DNA of 64,000 bases. Source: Dyadobacter chenhuakuii. Its GTDB lineage: Bacteria > Bacteroidota > Bacteroidia > Cytophagales > Spirosomataceae. Shown piece after piece: positions 42,602-51,397 of this stretch (positions within the stretch are counted from its first letter, which is position 1; each line of letters begins with the position of its first letter). A program made the translations under genes and the position numbers. The stretch lies in NCBI RefSeq assembly GCF_023821985.2, contig NZ_CP098805.1, forward strand, positions 372,001-436,000, read 5' to 3'. Below the pieces are notes generated by a model. That model worked only from the letters and a program-made list of their open reading frames with translations, made no database searches and was not told where the DNA came from.

Positions 42602-44850
42602 ATCTTAACCTGCAATGTCACATAATAACCTCTTCCGTCTGAGGGGAGGATGCCGGGGCCGGGGTAGCCGGTGGCGCGGCGGGTGAAGTACATTTCATTG
42701 GTGAGGTTGTTGATGCTGGTTTCTAGTTTCAGGCGCTTCCACTCGTAGGAGAGGCTGAGATCCATGATCTTGTATGCTGGAATAATGCCCACCACGGACG
42801 AAACGCCTCCTTCAACGGCATTGGTCGCTTCCGAAAACTGGTCGGTCAGATGCGTTAGCTGGAAGGAACCTTTCAGCTTTTTGAATCCAACTCTCAGACC
42901 GGTCTTTAAATTTACTTTTGGAACAAATTCAACTTCATTGCCCTGAACACCAGGAATTTCGCTGTTTTTATATTCCGATTTTATGAAAGCAATGTTGGCA
43001 AAGAGCACAGTGCTCCAATCCTTTTCTTCCGGGTTTGCCAGTTTGAAAAAATCAGCTTCTGCATACGATTCAACACCCGTAATAATGGCCTGGCCAACAT
43101 TGCTGCGCAGCCTGAGAACCCGGTTGCTTTCGTCATAAAACTGCACTTCTCCGATCCGGTTGTTATAGTTGAGGTAAAAAAGGCTGACGTCGTAATTGAA
43201 AAATGCAGTCTGATGGCTTCGGAAACCGAGGTCGATGCTGTAACCTTTCTCGTCTTTCAGGTTCGGATCGATCACGGAGGAGGGATTTGAAATGCGCATG
43301 TCACTGAATGTGATCGAGCGGTAGTTTTGCGAAATATTTCCGTAAACCTCCACATTTGAATGTGGCTTATAGCTGACACCGACACCTGCCAGCACAAACT
43401 GTCGCCCGTTTTTACGATTTTCCTCCGTGCGTGTAATGTTGATAATGTTGCCCGCCAGATCGCGTGAAATGTTGCCATAGAAGCCATCTGCCGTTGTTTT
43501 TATATACTCAAACCTTACACCCGGCGTAATGGAGAGCCGGTCGGAGAGATAAAAAATGTTCTCTGCAAACAGCGATACATTCCTGTTTGGAAAGCGGTAA
43601 TCGTAAGTAATGAAGCGCTCCGGCTCGACGAAATTGAAATCAGCATCCTTGGCACTGGTCCCTACGCCCTGCAAACTGTGATTATAGCCATGATAGAAAC
43701 GCCCGCCAACGAGCAGTACAGACAGTTTTTTGGCTACAAAATACCTTTTCAGATAACGCGCCTCAGCGCCCCAGTTCGTAAAATTACCTTTGATCAAATC
43801 GCGCTCGCTATTGTCATCGATCGTCGCGACGCGGTTCGGCCTGAAACCCAGTGAATAGCGGTGTGCCGAAAGTCCGAAGAGCCTTACATTGAAATCACTG
43901 GTTTCACTTAATTTCTGGTCAAAATGCAGGGCGAGCATGTTCCAGCCAACCTGGAACCAGTTTCTTTCACGGTTGGTCTGCCTTGGATCTTGCAGAAACA
44001 TCGCATCAGAAAGGCCGCCCGGCTGCTTTGCAAGATAATCCATGTGCGTGACATCAATGCCAATGCTGGTTTTATCCGAAATCTTATAGTCGATATCTGC
44101 ATATGCTGTTTTATTCTGAAAATGCGAATTCTCCCGCCAGCCGTCGGCTTTTTTGTATTGAAAAAAAGTGTAGTAACTCAGCTTTCCCACCGTGCCGCTG
44201 GCGCTGGTGAATGTGTTATAAAAGCCAAAAGACCCGACGCTTTGCCGGGCAGTGATTTCCAGTTTTTTGTCTGCCACAGGCTTGCGCATCACAAAATTGA
44301 TCAACCCGCCGAATTGTGTGCCATATTGCAGCGATGCCGCTCCGCGAACAATTTGAATCCGTCCCACGGCCTCGATAGGAGGGGTGTAATAACTTTCAGG
44401 GTAACCCAGCGCATCGGCGCTGATGTCGTGGCCATTCTGGCGAACATTAAAGTTGGAAGTCCGGTTGGGATCCAGGCCGCGGCCACCAATGCTCAGCTGT
44501 AATCCGCCCCCGTCATTTTCCCAGATATTAAGACCTGCAACCCGTGAATAAACTTGCCGCGCATTGTTGGTAGAAAGGTTGGCAACGAGTTGATCGGGCG
44601 TGATAACCTCGGATTTTTTGCCTTCGTAAATGCCCATATTTTCAACTCCGCGAAGGCGCGAGAAACCGAAATCCGTTGCTTTTTCGGTCACGGTCAGTTC
44701 CTTTAAATTCTGGTCGCTGGAAATGCCGGAAGTAGCGGCAGCACTGTCCGGTTTTGGCGTTTTTTTGTCGGAAGTGCGCGATTGCGCATGGGCGACACAT
44801 GAAAGGGCCAGTAAAAAAATGATAATGTTAAAGCCCTTTGATCTCATCAT
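42598..44850 (-). CDS. TonB-dependent receptor, FecA-like, of an iron operon
   Basis: 750 aa outer-membrane receptor with signal peptide (IIIFLLALSCVAHA), a plug domain (SEVITPDQLVANLSTNNARQ, LSIGGRGLDPNRTSNFNVRQ, RIQIVRGAASLQYGTQFGG) and a 22-strand barrel ending in GRGYYVTLQVKI. No N-terminal carboxypeptidase-like extension. Genes upstream for imelysin, DUF4856 and HTTM proteins point to iron; ferric citrate-like uptake is possible. Its ATG lies inside the end of the HTTM gene (23-nt overlap), so the two are coupled. Confidence 0.9.
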   Translation of the reverse strand: MMRSKGFNIIIFLLALSCVAHAQSRTSDKKTPKPDSAAATSGISSDQNLKELTVTEKATDFGFSRLRGVENMGIYEGKKSEVITPDQLVANLSTNNARQVYSRVAGLNIWENDGGGLQLSIGGRGLDPNRTSNFNVRQNGHDISADALGYPESYYTPPIEAVGRIQIVRGAASLQYGTQFGGLINFVMRKPVADKKLEITARQSVGSFGFYNTFTSASGTVGKLSYYTFFQYKKADGWRENSHFQNKTAYADIDYKISDKTSIGIDVTHMDYLAKQPGGLSDAMFLQDPRQTNRERNWFQVGWNMLALHFDQKLSETSDFNVRLFGLSAHRYSLGFRPNRVATIDDNSERDLIKGNFTNWGAEARYLKRYFVAKKLSVLLVGGRFYHGYNHSLQGVGTSAKDADFNFVEPERFITYDYRFPNRNVSLFAENIFYLSDRLSITPGVRFEYIKTTADGFYGNISRDLAGNIINITRTEENRKNGRQFVLAGVGVSYKPHSNVEVYGNISQNYRSITFSDMRISNPSSVIDPNLKDEKGYSIDLGFRSHQTAFFNYDVSLFYLNYNNRIGEVQFYDESNRVLRLRSNVGQAIITGVESYAEADFFKLANPEEKDWSTVLFANIAFIKSEYKNSEIPGVQGNEVEFVPKVNLKTGLRVGFKKLKGSFQLTHLTDQFSEATNAVEGGVSSVVGIIPAYKIMDLSLSYEWKRLKLETSINNLTNEMYFTRRATGYPGPGILPSDGRGYYVTLQVKI

Positions 44851-46177
44851 TGAAAGGAATAATCCAGGATTTGTGTTGGAAAGAATCTGTTTGTTTGGCC
44901 AGGTCCACCGCCGGATCGATCATCGGCTTGCCTATTCTGCCATTGAGCGCCACATAGGAATCCACATAGACCTGTGGCGTTTCGAAACCCGCCGCCGCGT
45001 AATGGTCGCGCAGCATGTGTGCGTATTGCAGGATCATATCAGGCTGGGTGGACATCATTTTTTCCTGCAAGCGCGTCAGGAAGTCGTTATTATTGACGAT
45101 TTGTTTCTTGCCTGAGGCGTCGGTGACCGTGAATTGCGTGTAACCGGCTTTTTCCATCAGCATAACCCGCCAGGAAAACCGGTAACCTTCCTCCGTCCAG
45201 AAAAGCTCATCGGAATACATCAGATAACGGAACGGAAAGGTGATTTGGAATATAAAAAACAGTGCAAAAACGGTCAGTAGTAAGGGTTTGGCAATGCCTA
45301 AAACAATGTACGAGCGCTTTGGCCTGATAAATCGGATCGGCAGATTTAAAGCAAAACTAATAGCGTCGATGATTTTCTGGTGCATTTCTCCCGGAAAAAA
45401 AACGAACGCAGTCACGATCATAATGTATGGAAACATGCCGATCGGAAACAGAATGGCCGTTAATAAGTGAAAAATGATCACGGAAATGAATGCATAGGGA
45501 CGCGTTTTTTTGTTCCAAAGCAAAAATCCAATGCTCAGATCGTAAACGCAGCCAGCCCAGCTGAACAGGTAGGGTGTCCATTTGTAATTAAATAGACCAC
45601 CGATCACGGGCAGATCATTCTGCGCAGGAAGCCAGATTTTCAATGGTAATGCGTGTAAAAGCCAGTCGCTGTTGAGCTTTGCCAGTCCTGCGTAAAAATA
45701 AATGATGCACACCAGCAGCCGGATGCTGTCTATGCACCAGCTGGGCAGCTGGTCGACCAGTAACTTTTTGTTTCGGTAAGCGTCAAAAGAAAATGATGCG
45801 TGTGCAGGCAGGAAAATCAGCATAAAACTTACCATACTTACAAAATAGTAGTGGTTCAGGTAAGTGCTTTTGTCCATCAGCTCAATGTAAGTGAAAGTTA
45901 GGAAGAGCATAATGGCCGATAACCTGTAAAACAACCCGGCAGCAACCAGCAGGGAAGCCACGGCGCAAATCCCGAATAAAACATAAGTCCATTCTCCCAG
46001 CGGCCGGATGAATTCGAAGCCGAAAAAGGGAAAATGGAATTTTGGTAAAATATAAAGGTCGCTGATCCAGCCTTTTGCCCAAAAACGGCAAATGCTCAAA
46101 AAGAGCATAATGCCGAAAATGACCCGGAATAAGGCCAGCGTTGCAGCCGGAGAATATCGGTTGAAATATGCCCGCAT
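44828..46177 (-). CDS. HTTM-domain membrane protein
   Basis: 449 aa horizontally transferred transmembrane (HTTM) protein, related to vitamin-K-dependent gamma-carboxylase. About eight to ten helices in the first 300 residues, with YIELMDKSTYLNHYYFVSM and the motif CIIYFYAGLAKLNSDWL typical of HTTM proteins, then a soluble C-terminal ~130 residues (YTQFTVTDASGKKQIVNNND). In Bacteroidota such genes sit beside imelysin in iron-uptake loci, as here. The biochemical role is not established. Confidence 0.88.
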   Translation of the reverse strand: MRAYFNRYSPAATLALFRVIFGIMLFLSICRFWAKGWISDLYILPKFHFPFFGFEFIRPLGEWTYVLFGICAVASLLVAAGLFYRLSAIMLFLTFTYIELMDKSTYLNHYYFVSMVSFMLIFLPAHASFSFDAYRNKKLLVDQLPSWCIDSIRLLVCIIYFYAGLAKLNSDWLLHALPLKIWLPAQNDLPVIGGLFNYKWTPYLFSWAGCVYDLSIGFLLWNKKTRPYAFISVIIFHLLTAILFPIGMFPYIMIVTAFVFFPGEMHQKIIDAISFALNLPIRFIRPKRSYIVLGIAKPLLLTVFALFFIFQITFPFRYLMYSDELFWTEEGYRFSWRVMLMEKAGYTQFTVTDASGKKQIVNNNDFLTRLQEKMMSTQPDMILQYAHMLRDHYAAAGFETPQVYVDSYVALNGRIGKPMIDPAVDLAKQTDSFQHKSWIIPFNDEIKGL

Positions 46178-46188
46178 GACTGATGCGT

Positions 46189-47319
46189 TTAGTCGCCGTC
46201 GTTATCGGTGTAGGTGATGGTAATGCTCATTGCCGAGGTCATGTCCACTTTCAGCATACGAACTGCCTTTTGCATTTCGGTATAAGTGTCCTTCATTACC
46301 TGATTATTGGTTTTTACCTCTTCGTATAAGTTCGGTTTCAAAGCATTAAGCTTGGATTTGCTTGCATCAAATTGTGCATTAAGCAGCTCGGTAAGGGGTT
46401 TGCCTGTGCCGCTGTCTTTGGCACCTAATGCATCCAGATAAGTTTTCAGAGACGGCCCGGTTCCGTCGGCTTTTACACTTTTTCCATTGAAAAAATCGAC
46501 ATAAGCCTGGTGCGCTGTTTTGGCTAGTGCCAGGGAAATATCTTTTTTATAGAATGCTTCCACTTTTTCAGGCGCGGCAATGCCATTGAGCATGGCTCCC
46601 GAAGGAATTCCAAACTTCCCGGAACGAATATAACGCTCGTAATGAAGTACATAACCATTGACCAGCAAGGAAGTTGAAGAGCCAATATCGAGTCCTGTTT
46701 TGGTAACGAATGTTTCTTTATACGCACCTTTCCATTCACTGGAAACTTTATCGAGAATGCTGTCCATGCGATCGGTAACGCGCTTGATGTAAGCGAGTTT
46801 GGCGGCGGCACCGGGCGCTGTTGTGTATTGGGCAACAATGGCCGCGTCGGTTGCGCCGAGGCCGTTGATCAGATAATCAAGCGCAGGAAATCCCTGGCGG
46901 GGGTAGGAATCCGGTGTTTCCAGGCTGGCAGCCGGATTTGCGATGTTTGCGCCGATGCCTTGTTCGCTGGCTGGGTAAATGTTAAAGAAATTGCGGATCG
47001 TATGCTTTTCTCCCGGTCCGAAATCAAAGAGCTCGACCTTTTGCCATTCTGTGTAGGCGTCGGCCCATGCTGCGCGGAAATCTGTAAGCGTGGCGGCGTC
47101 CGGTTTGGCGATGAATGCATTGGACTTGGTTACCATGGCATCAAACTTGCCCTGGAAATTGTCGTATGAAGGAATGATAATGTTGTCGGCAAGATGCGTA
47201 AGCATGGCTTTGCGGTCCTTCCCATCCTCAACTGGTTCGGGCTCGGTTTTTTCCTTTGAATCGGAACAGCCCAGGAAGAACACGGTCAGCAAAATGGGCA
47301 GATATTTTTTCATTGTCAT
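46189..47319 (-). CDS. Imelysin-family (M75-like) lipoprotein
   Basis: 376 aa. Lipoprotein signal with lipobox FFLGC. The imelysin fold is helical; visible conserved parts are NIIIPSYDNFQGKFDAMV, AWADAYTEWQKVELFDFGPG, YPASEQGIGANI and RQGFPALDYLINGLG. Imelysin-like proteins act in periplasmic iron capture (EfeO/IrpA relatives). It lies between the DUF4856 gene (82 bp upstream) and HTTM (11 bp downstream). The start may be ATG 47319 or 47313. Confidence 0.92.
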   Translation of the reverse strand: MTMKKYLPILLTVFFLGCSDSKEKTEPEPVEDGKDRKAMLTHLADNIIIPSYDNFQGKFDAMVTKSNAFIAKPDAATLTDFRAAWADAYTEWQKVELFDFGPGEKHTIRNFFNIYPASEQGIGANIANPAASLETPDSYPRQGFPALDYLINGLGATDAAIVAQYTTAPGAAAKLAYIKRVTDRMDSILDKVSSEWKGAYKETFVTKTGLDIGSSTSLLVNGYVLHYERYIRSGKFGIPSGAMLNGIAAPEKVEAFYKKDISLALAKTAHQAYVDFFNGKSVKADGTGPSLKTYLDALGAKDSGTGKPLTELLNAQFDASKSKLNALKPNLYEEVKTNNQVMKDTYTEMQKAVRMLKVDMTSAMSITITYTDNDGD

Positions 47320-47401
47320 GAGTAGTCAGGTTTTAAACAACAAATGGTGGATCGACAGCAAAGCCGTCAATCCACCCTCAAAACAGGTCAAGACCTGAAT
47401 T

Positions 47402-48598
47402 TTATAACTTGAACTTTGCCGTTATCGCATCCGAAGCAGCATTGATCTTGTCGTTGGTAAGGTCCCAGAATCCATTCGGAGAGCCCATCAAGCCTAGCAA
47501 CAATGCGTCAGAAAAAGCAGCGTCCGCACCATTGATCTTGCAGTAACGCAGGGAGTAAATGAAACCAAGTCCTTCGCCGATGGCATGTGCGCGGGCAGCG
47601 TCCGTTGTTCCGCTTTTCCATTTGCCCAGGTAACCCAGTGCAGCAGAAGCGATCGCTTTTTCCATTTCCGTTCTGATAAATGTTGCCTGCGTTTTCACCT
47701 CGGCGTTATCCATGTTCACGATTGCCGCGCGGCCTTTCACAAATGCAGGATGGATTTTAGCATAACTTGCTTTATTGTATTCCCAAATATACGAACCGAT
47801 AAAAGACTCGTTGGAAGTTCTCGCAGCGTCTGTTGCTCCGGCCAGATATACCGGGTTCAAAGTAAGCAGTCCATATGCCTCGTCCCAGTTGTGTTCCAAA
47901 GCCGTATATTTTTTACCCGAAACCAATGAAATATTGTCGACATCCAAACCTTTGTCCAACAGCACATTACCAATGTAATCCATTTGCAAAGCACCGATCA
48001 GGCCTTTTTGAATGATTTGTCCGTGCTCAATTCCTTTTGAATCAACAAGATATGTTCCAAGTTTACCTGCAACACCTTTCGCCGCAGGCACCTTTACCGA
48101 TTTGCTTGCTGCTTCCAGGGCGGCAAAACTGGTTTCCAGGTGCGCACGCGCAGCATCTGCTTCTGCGGCAGTTTTTGAAGAAGCTGTAACATCCCGCAAC
48201 TGCACACCCGAAGCATTCAGGTCCGCGCCTTTAATATTAATAGTTGATGTGCTGATATCCGTGAACGGGTTACCTGTATTCGCATACATATTTTTCATCA
48301 CAGCCGCAGTTACCTGTGTGCTGTCCCGCACTGCCGAGCCCAGGTAATAATTTAGCGCCTGGAACATTTTGTAACGCGCATTCCCGGACGTCAGATCGAC
48401 GGTAGTATCGCCTTTGGTGTCAACAAAAAGGCTTTTGTAAGGTGTTGTAGGGGTGATTTTTGCGTAATCAATTTTGGTGCGAAGCTCCGGGCCCGGGCTT
48501 GGATCGATAGGCCTTTCTTCATCGTCTGAACAGGAGGATAACCCCGCGACCAGCATGGACGCAAACAATACATTGCGTAAGTTGAAATGTTGTAGCAT
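47402..48598 (-). CDS. DUF4856 lipoprotein of the iron operon
   Basis: 398 aa from ATG 48598 (MLQHFNLRNVLFASMLVAG), with lipid Cys ~23 in LSSC; a TTG three codons upstream is less likely. The mature part is helix-rich (TAAEADAARAHLETSFAALEA; YIGNVLLDKG; ALEHNWDEAYGLLTLNPVYL) as in DUF4856, the usual companion of imelysin in Bacteroidota and probably a surface or periplasmic metal-capture protein. First gene of a four-gene operon with a strong promoter and an operator-like palindrome. Confidence 0.9.
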   Translation of the reverse strand: MLQHFNLRNVLFASMLVAGLSSCSDDEERPIDPSPGPELRTKIDYAKITPTTPYKSLFVDTKGDTTVDLTSGNARYKMFQALNYYLGSAVRDSTQVTAAVMKNMYANTGNPFTDISTSTINIKGADLNASGVQLRDVTASSKTAAEADAARAHLETSFAALEAASKSVKVPAAKGVAGKLGTYLVDSKGIEHGQIIQKGLIGALQMDYIGNVLLDKGLDVDNISLVSGKKYTALEHNWDEAYGLLTLNPVYLAGATDAARTSNESFIGSYIWEYNKASYAKIHPAFVKGRAAIVNMDNAEVKTQATFIRTEMEKAIASAALGYLGKWKSGTTDAARAHAIGEGLGFIYSLRYCKINGADAAFSDALLLGLMGSPNGFWDLTNDKINAASDAITAKFKL

Positions 48599-48640
48599 TC
48601 TTTTCAAATAGTTGTTTTGTCAGGAAATGTGAGAGGTTGC

Positions 48641-48698
48641 TTATTTAGACTAATCATAAGCGGGGGCAAACATATGCATTATTTAGAATCAGAACAAA
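48641..48698 (-). promoter_or_regulatory. Promoter and candidate metalloregulator operator of the iron operon
   Basis: On the minus strand: -33 TTTG (48695-48698), exactly 20 nt, then TATGTTTG (48667-48674), a perfect TAnnTTTG. Right at the predicted start site lies TTATTTAGACTAATCATAA (48641-48659), with core TTAG-A-CTAA (48645-48653) and outer CTTAT/ATAAG arms. The TTAG...CTAA core resembles DtxR-type sites more than Fur boxes. Iron repression is inferred from the genes served. Confidence 0.6.
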
Positions 48699-48740
48699 TT
48701 ACTTAAAGGAGATTATAGATTAAGTCTGCTATGGACTAAC

Positions 48741-48797
48741 AAAAAAAAACACTTACCGCTGACTTCAAGTTCGTTAGCCTGAAATCCTGGTAAGTGT
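48741..48797 (-). terminator. Rho-independent terminator of msrB
   Basis: On the minus strand ACACTTACC (48789-48797) pairs with GGTAAGTGT (48749-48757), followed by nine T residues. The loop is 31 nt and can fold further. It lies 41 bp after the msrB stop. Confidence 0.8.
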
Positions 48798-48837
48798 CTT
48801 AATCAAATTTTAATGTCCGTAGCGAGTCAGTGCTAAC

Positions 48838-49416
48838 TCAACTTCCGCTTTCTGCTTTCTTTTTGCTGTTGAATTTCTTCTCGGCGGTTTTGGCTTTTTC
48901 AAAATCCAGCACCACGCCGTTGATACAATAACGAAGTCCGGTAGGAGGCGGGCCATCCTCGAAAACGTGTCCCAAATGCGATTTGCATTTGCCGCACATT
49001 ACCTCCGTGCGACGCATGCCGTGGGAGTTGTCTGCCGCTTCCAAAATGGAGGTTTTGCTGATCGGCTCGAAGAAGCTCGGCCAGCCGCATCCGCTTTCGT
49101 ATTTGGCATTACTTTTAAATAGTGCATTGCCGCAAACGGCGCAATAGAATGTGCCTACCTCTTTGGAATGTTCGTATTCACTGGTAAATGGTCGCTCGGT
49201 TCCTTTCAGGCGCGCTACTTCGTAAACTTCCGGCGAAAGGACCTTTTTCCACTCTTCGTTGCTTTTATTAACCGCAACGGAATCCTTCCTGGAATATGCG
49301 GGTGTTTTTTTCTGCTCTTTCTGTGCCGGGGAAGATTGTCCGTAACAGCTTTGCAGCATTAATGCGAACATGCCTGCAAGCAGGAATGCGATTGGCTTCT
49401 TCATGCTGTTTATCAT
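48838..49416 (-). CDS. msrB: Peptide-methionine (R)-S-oxide reductase MsrB, exported
   Basis: 192 aa. A lipoprotein-like signal (LLAGMFALMLQSC) places the enzyme outside the cytoplasm. The MsrB domain has both zinc CxxC pairs (CAVC and CGKC), the family motif SGCGWPSFFEPI and the catalytic Cys in RYCINGVVLDF. Repairs oxidised methionine in envelope proteins. A Lys-rich tail (KKFNSKKKAES) follows. Start may be ATG 49416 or 49404. Confidence 0.95.
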   Translation of the reverse strand: MINSMKKPIAFLLAGMFALMLQSCYGQSSPAQKEQKKTPAYSRKDSVAVNKSNEEWKKVLSPEVYEVARLKGTERPFTSEYEHSKEVGTFYCAVCGNALFKSNAKYESGCGWPSFFEPISKTSILEAADNSHGMRRTEVMCGKCKSHLGHVFEDGPPPTGLRYCINGVVLDFEKAKTAEKKFNSKKKAESGS

Positions 49417-49502
49417 TTTGATGTTTTCTTAATATACGATATGCCGGCGCAAATAGTTGGACGCGGGACTATTTTAACTAACAATATCGGGCAAGAAAAG
49501 AT

Positions 49503-50228
49503 TTAAATAAAGGCAGACAGATCCCGCACGCCAAGCTTTCTGGAAGTCGTAAACCCTTCTCCGAAAGTCACACCGATCGCGTGGCCCATTTCCCGGGCGC
49601 GGGCGATCACAAATTCGAGGAAATCAGGGGAGGAAATGTAGCTCTGCGGCTCGTCGCTGTTATAGGAAGGCACGAAAAACTGGCTTTCGAATGCACGGAT
49701 CGCTTCTACTTTTTTGTCATGGACATGGGTTATGTCAACGATAAAATCGGGCGTAATGTAGCGGTCCTGTACGGTGTGGAAAACCTGCCTGGGCCGCCAT
49801 GCTTCCTGCTCATTGCCTTGTTCATCAAACGTCTTCACCATCCGCAGACCGGAGTAAAAGCAACTGTCCGAAACGAGCTGTCCGGCACGGCCGTGATCCG
49901 GATGCCTGTCCGTAACAGCATTGGTAATAACGATATCGGGCTGATATTTACGGATGTATGGGATGATCGCTTTCTGATGTGCTTCGTTATTGGCAAAAAA
50001 TCCATCGGCTAAACCTACATTATCACGTACGGCAATGTTCATGATAGCCGCCGCATTTTTAGCTTCCTGAATCCTGCCTTCGGGCGTCCCGCGCGTGCCG
50101 AGCTCGCCGCGTGTGAGGTCTACAATCCCGACTTTTTTTCCCAATGCAATCTGCGACAGCAATGTTCCGGCACAACAAAGTTCGACATCGTCAGGGTGAG
50201 CTGTGATGGCAAGGATATCTAGTTTCAT
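49503..50228 (-). CDS. bshB1: Bacillithiol biosynthesis deacetylase BshB1
   Basis: 241 aa LmbE/PIG-L zinc deacetylase that removes acetate from GlcNAc-malate in bacillithiol synthesis. Zinc ligands are in AHPDD (H11, D14) and the third His in RHPDHGRAG; the catalytic environment TRGELGTRGTPEGR is typical of BshB1. Bacillithiol fits with the neighbouring redox genes msrB and trxB. 10 bp separate it from the M23 peptidase gene upstream, so the two are probably co-transcribed. Confidence 0.95.
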   Translation of the reverse strand: MKLDILAITAHPDDVELCCAGTLLSQIALGKKVGIVDLTRGELGTRGTPEGRIQEAKNAAAIMNIAVRDNVGLADGFFANNEAHQKAIIPYIRKYQPDIVITNAVTDRHPDHGRAGQLVSDSCFYSGLRMVKTFDEQGNEQEAWRPRQVFHTVQDRYITPDFIVDITHVHDKKVEAIRAFESQFFVPSYNSDEPQSYISSPDFLEFVIARAREMGHAIGVTFGEGFTTSRKLGVRDLSAFI

Positions 50229-50238
50229 AATATGGATG

Positions 50239-51312
50239 TTATTTGATGCGAAGTTTCTGCCCGATTCTCAAAGTAGAGCGGGTAGAAATACGGTTTTTTC
50301 TGGCAACGGATGAAATGCTGACACCATACCGACCTGCTATGGAAGACAATGTCTCACCCGAGCGCACTTTATGCAAAATAGAGCGGGTGTACGCTACGGG
50401 AGCATCGCCCGATGCAAACTCGCTTTTGTTCGATTTACCCCTTAAATGGCTCCATACATTGCTCGTCAGCAAGAAATGGTCAGACTTGATAGCTTTGTTT
50501 TCCCAGTCAAAAATATTTCTCGGGTCGAATGGATTCCCTTCGTAGCGGTTTTCATAATGTAAATGGGATCCCGTACTGCGGCCGGTATTTCCTCCCAAGC
50601 CGATCACTTCGCCAGCTTTTACGATTTGCCCCGATTCAACAAGTTGTTTGGATAAATGCCCGTAAAGTGTTTCGAGACCATTATAATGTCTTACAACAAC
50701 AAAACGACCGTATCCGCTGCCGTCGAAGGCAACAATGCGGACCATTCCGTCATAGGTCGAGCGCACTGTATCGCCCGTTTCCAGGTCCAGATCGCTTCCA
50801 TTATGCCATCTTCCCCAGCGGTAGCCGAAGTTGGAAGTAGGCTTGGTGTCGATCATGGGTGTGGCCCACATTCTGTTTACTGCGGGATCGTATAATGTAA
50901 TGTCAACAGGTTCGTCGAATTCCAGCGGGCTGAGTCCGTAGGGGTTAATGGTGCGTGCATCCCAGATTACGTAATATTCAGCGGATTTTACCCATTCATC
51001 TGCAACTAGCAGGGAATCAACAACTTCTACAACTTCGGTTTCTCCTTCGTCCAGGGTGGTTGTGTCCTCGCTTACGACGGGGTTGAGCGGCTTTACCGGC
51101 TCGAACTGGCTTTGGAATCTGAGATTGGAGGTTTCTACCTGGTATTCGTCTTCGGGCTGCGGTGTGCTTATCCTAGTAGGTCCTTCGTTGGCATTGTTTC
51201 CGGACTGATTGATTTTGGGATTTCTTTTGAATTTTCCTCGCTCTTGCGCTTGCGTGTTCCAGGAGATCAAACACACGGTCATTAGCAAACTTACAATAAG
51301 CTTTACTTTCAT
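50239..51312 (-). CDS. M23-family murein endopeptidase with LysM
   Basis: 357 aa with signal peptide (LIVSLLMTVCLISWNTQAQ). The M23 metallopeptidase core (~165-280) has the zinc site in FGYRWGRWHNGSDLDLETGD and HLHYENRY. The C-terminal ~45 residues are one LysM peptidoglycan-binding motif (HKVRSGETLSSIAGRYGVS). A Glu/Val-rich low-complexity linker near 80-100 probably spans the periplasm. Likely a peptidoglycan-remodelling enzyme. Confidence 0.93.
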   Translation of the reverse strand: MKVKLIVSLLMTVCLISWNTQAQERGKFKRNPKINQSGNNANEGPTRISTPQPEDEYQVETSNLRFQSQFEPVKPLNPVVSEDTTTLDEGETEVVEVVDSLLVADEWVKSAEYYVIWDARTINPYGLSPLEFDEPVDITLYDPAVNRMWATPMIDTKPTSNFGYRWGRWHNGSDLDLETGDTVRSTYDGMVRIVAFDGSGYGRFVVVRHYNGLETLYGHLSKQLVESGQIVKAGEVIGLGGNTGRSTGSHLHYENRYEGNPFDPRNIFDWENKAIKSDHFLLTSNVWSHLRGKSNKSEFASGDAPVAYTRSILHKVRSGETLSSIAGRYGVSISSVARKNRISTRSTLRIGQKLRIK

Positions 51313-51335
51313 AGGTATAAAAAAATCAGATCAGA

Positions 51336-51366
51336 CTACATTGCTTGCTAAAACATGACAATGTAG
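51336..51366 (-). terminator. Hairpin after the trxB region
   Basis: CTACATTG (51336-51343) and CAATGTAG (51359-51366) form an 8-bp stem; read on the minus strand a T-run (ATTTTTTTATACC) follows 10 nt later. It lies 32 bp beyond the trxB stop and before the peptidase gene. Confidence 0.55.
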
Positions 51367-51397
51367 CCTGATTCAAATTAGGGGTTGGGCAAATTAT

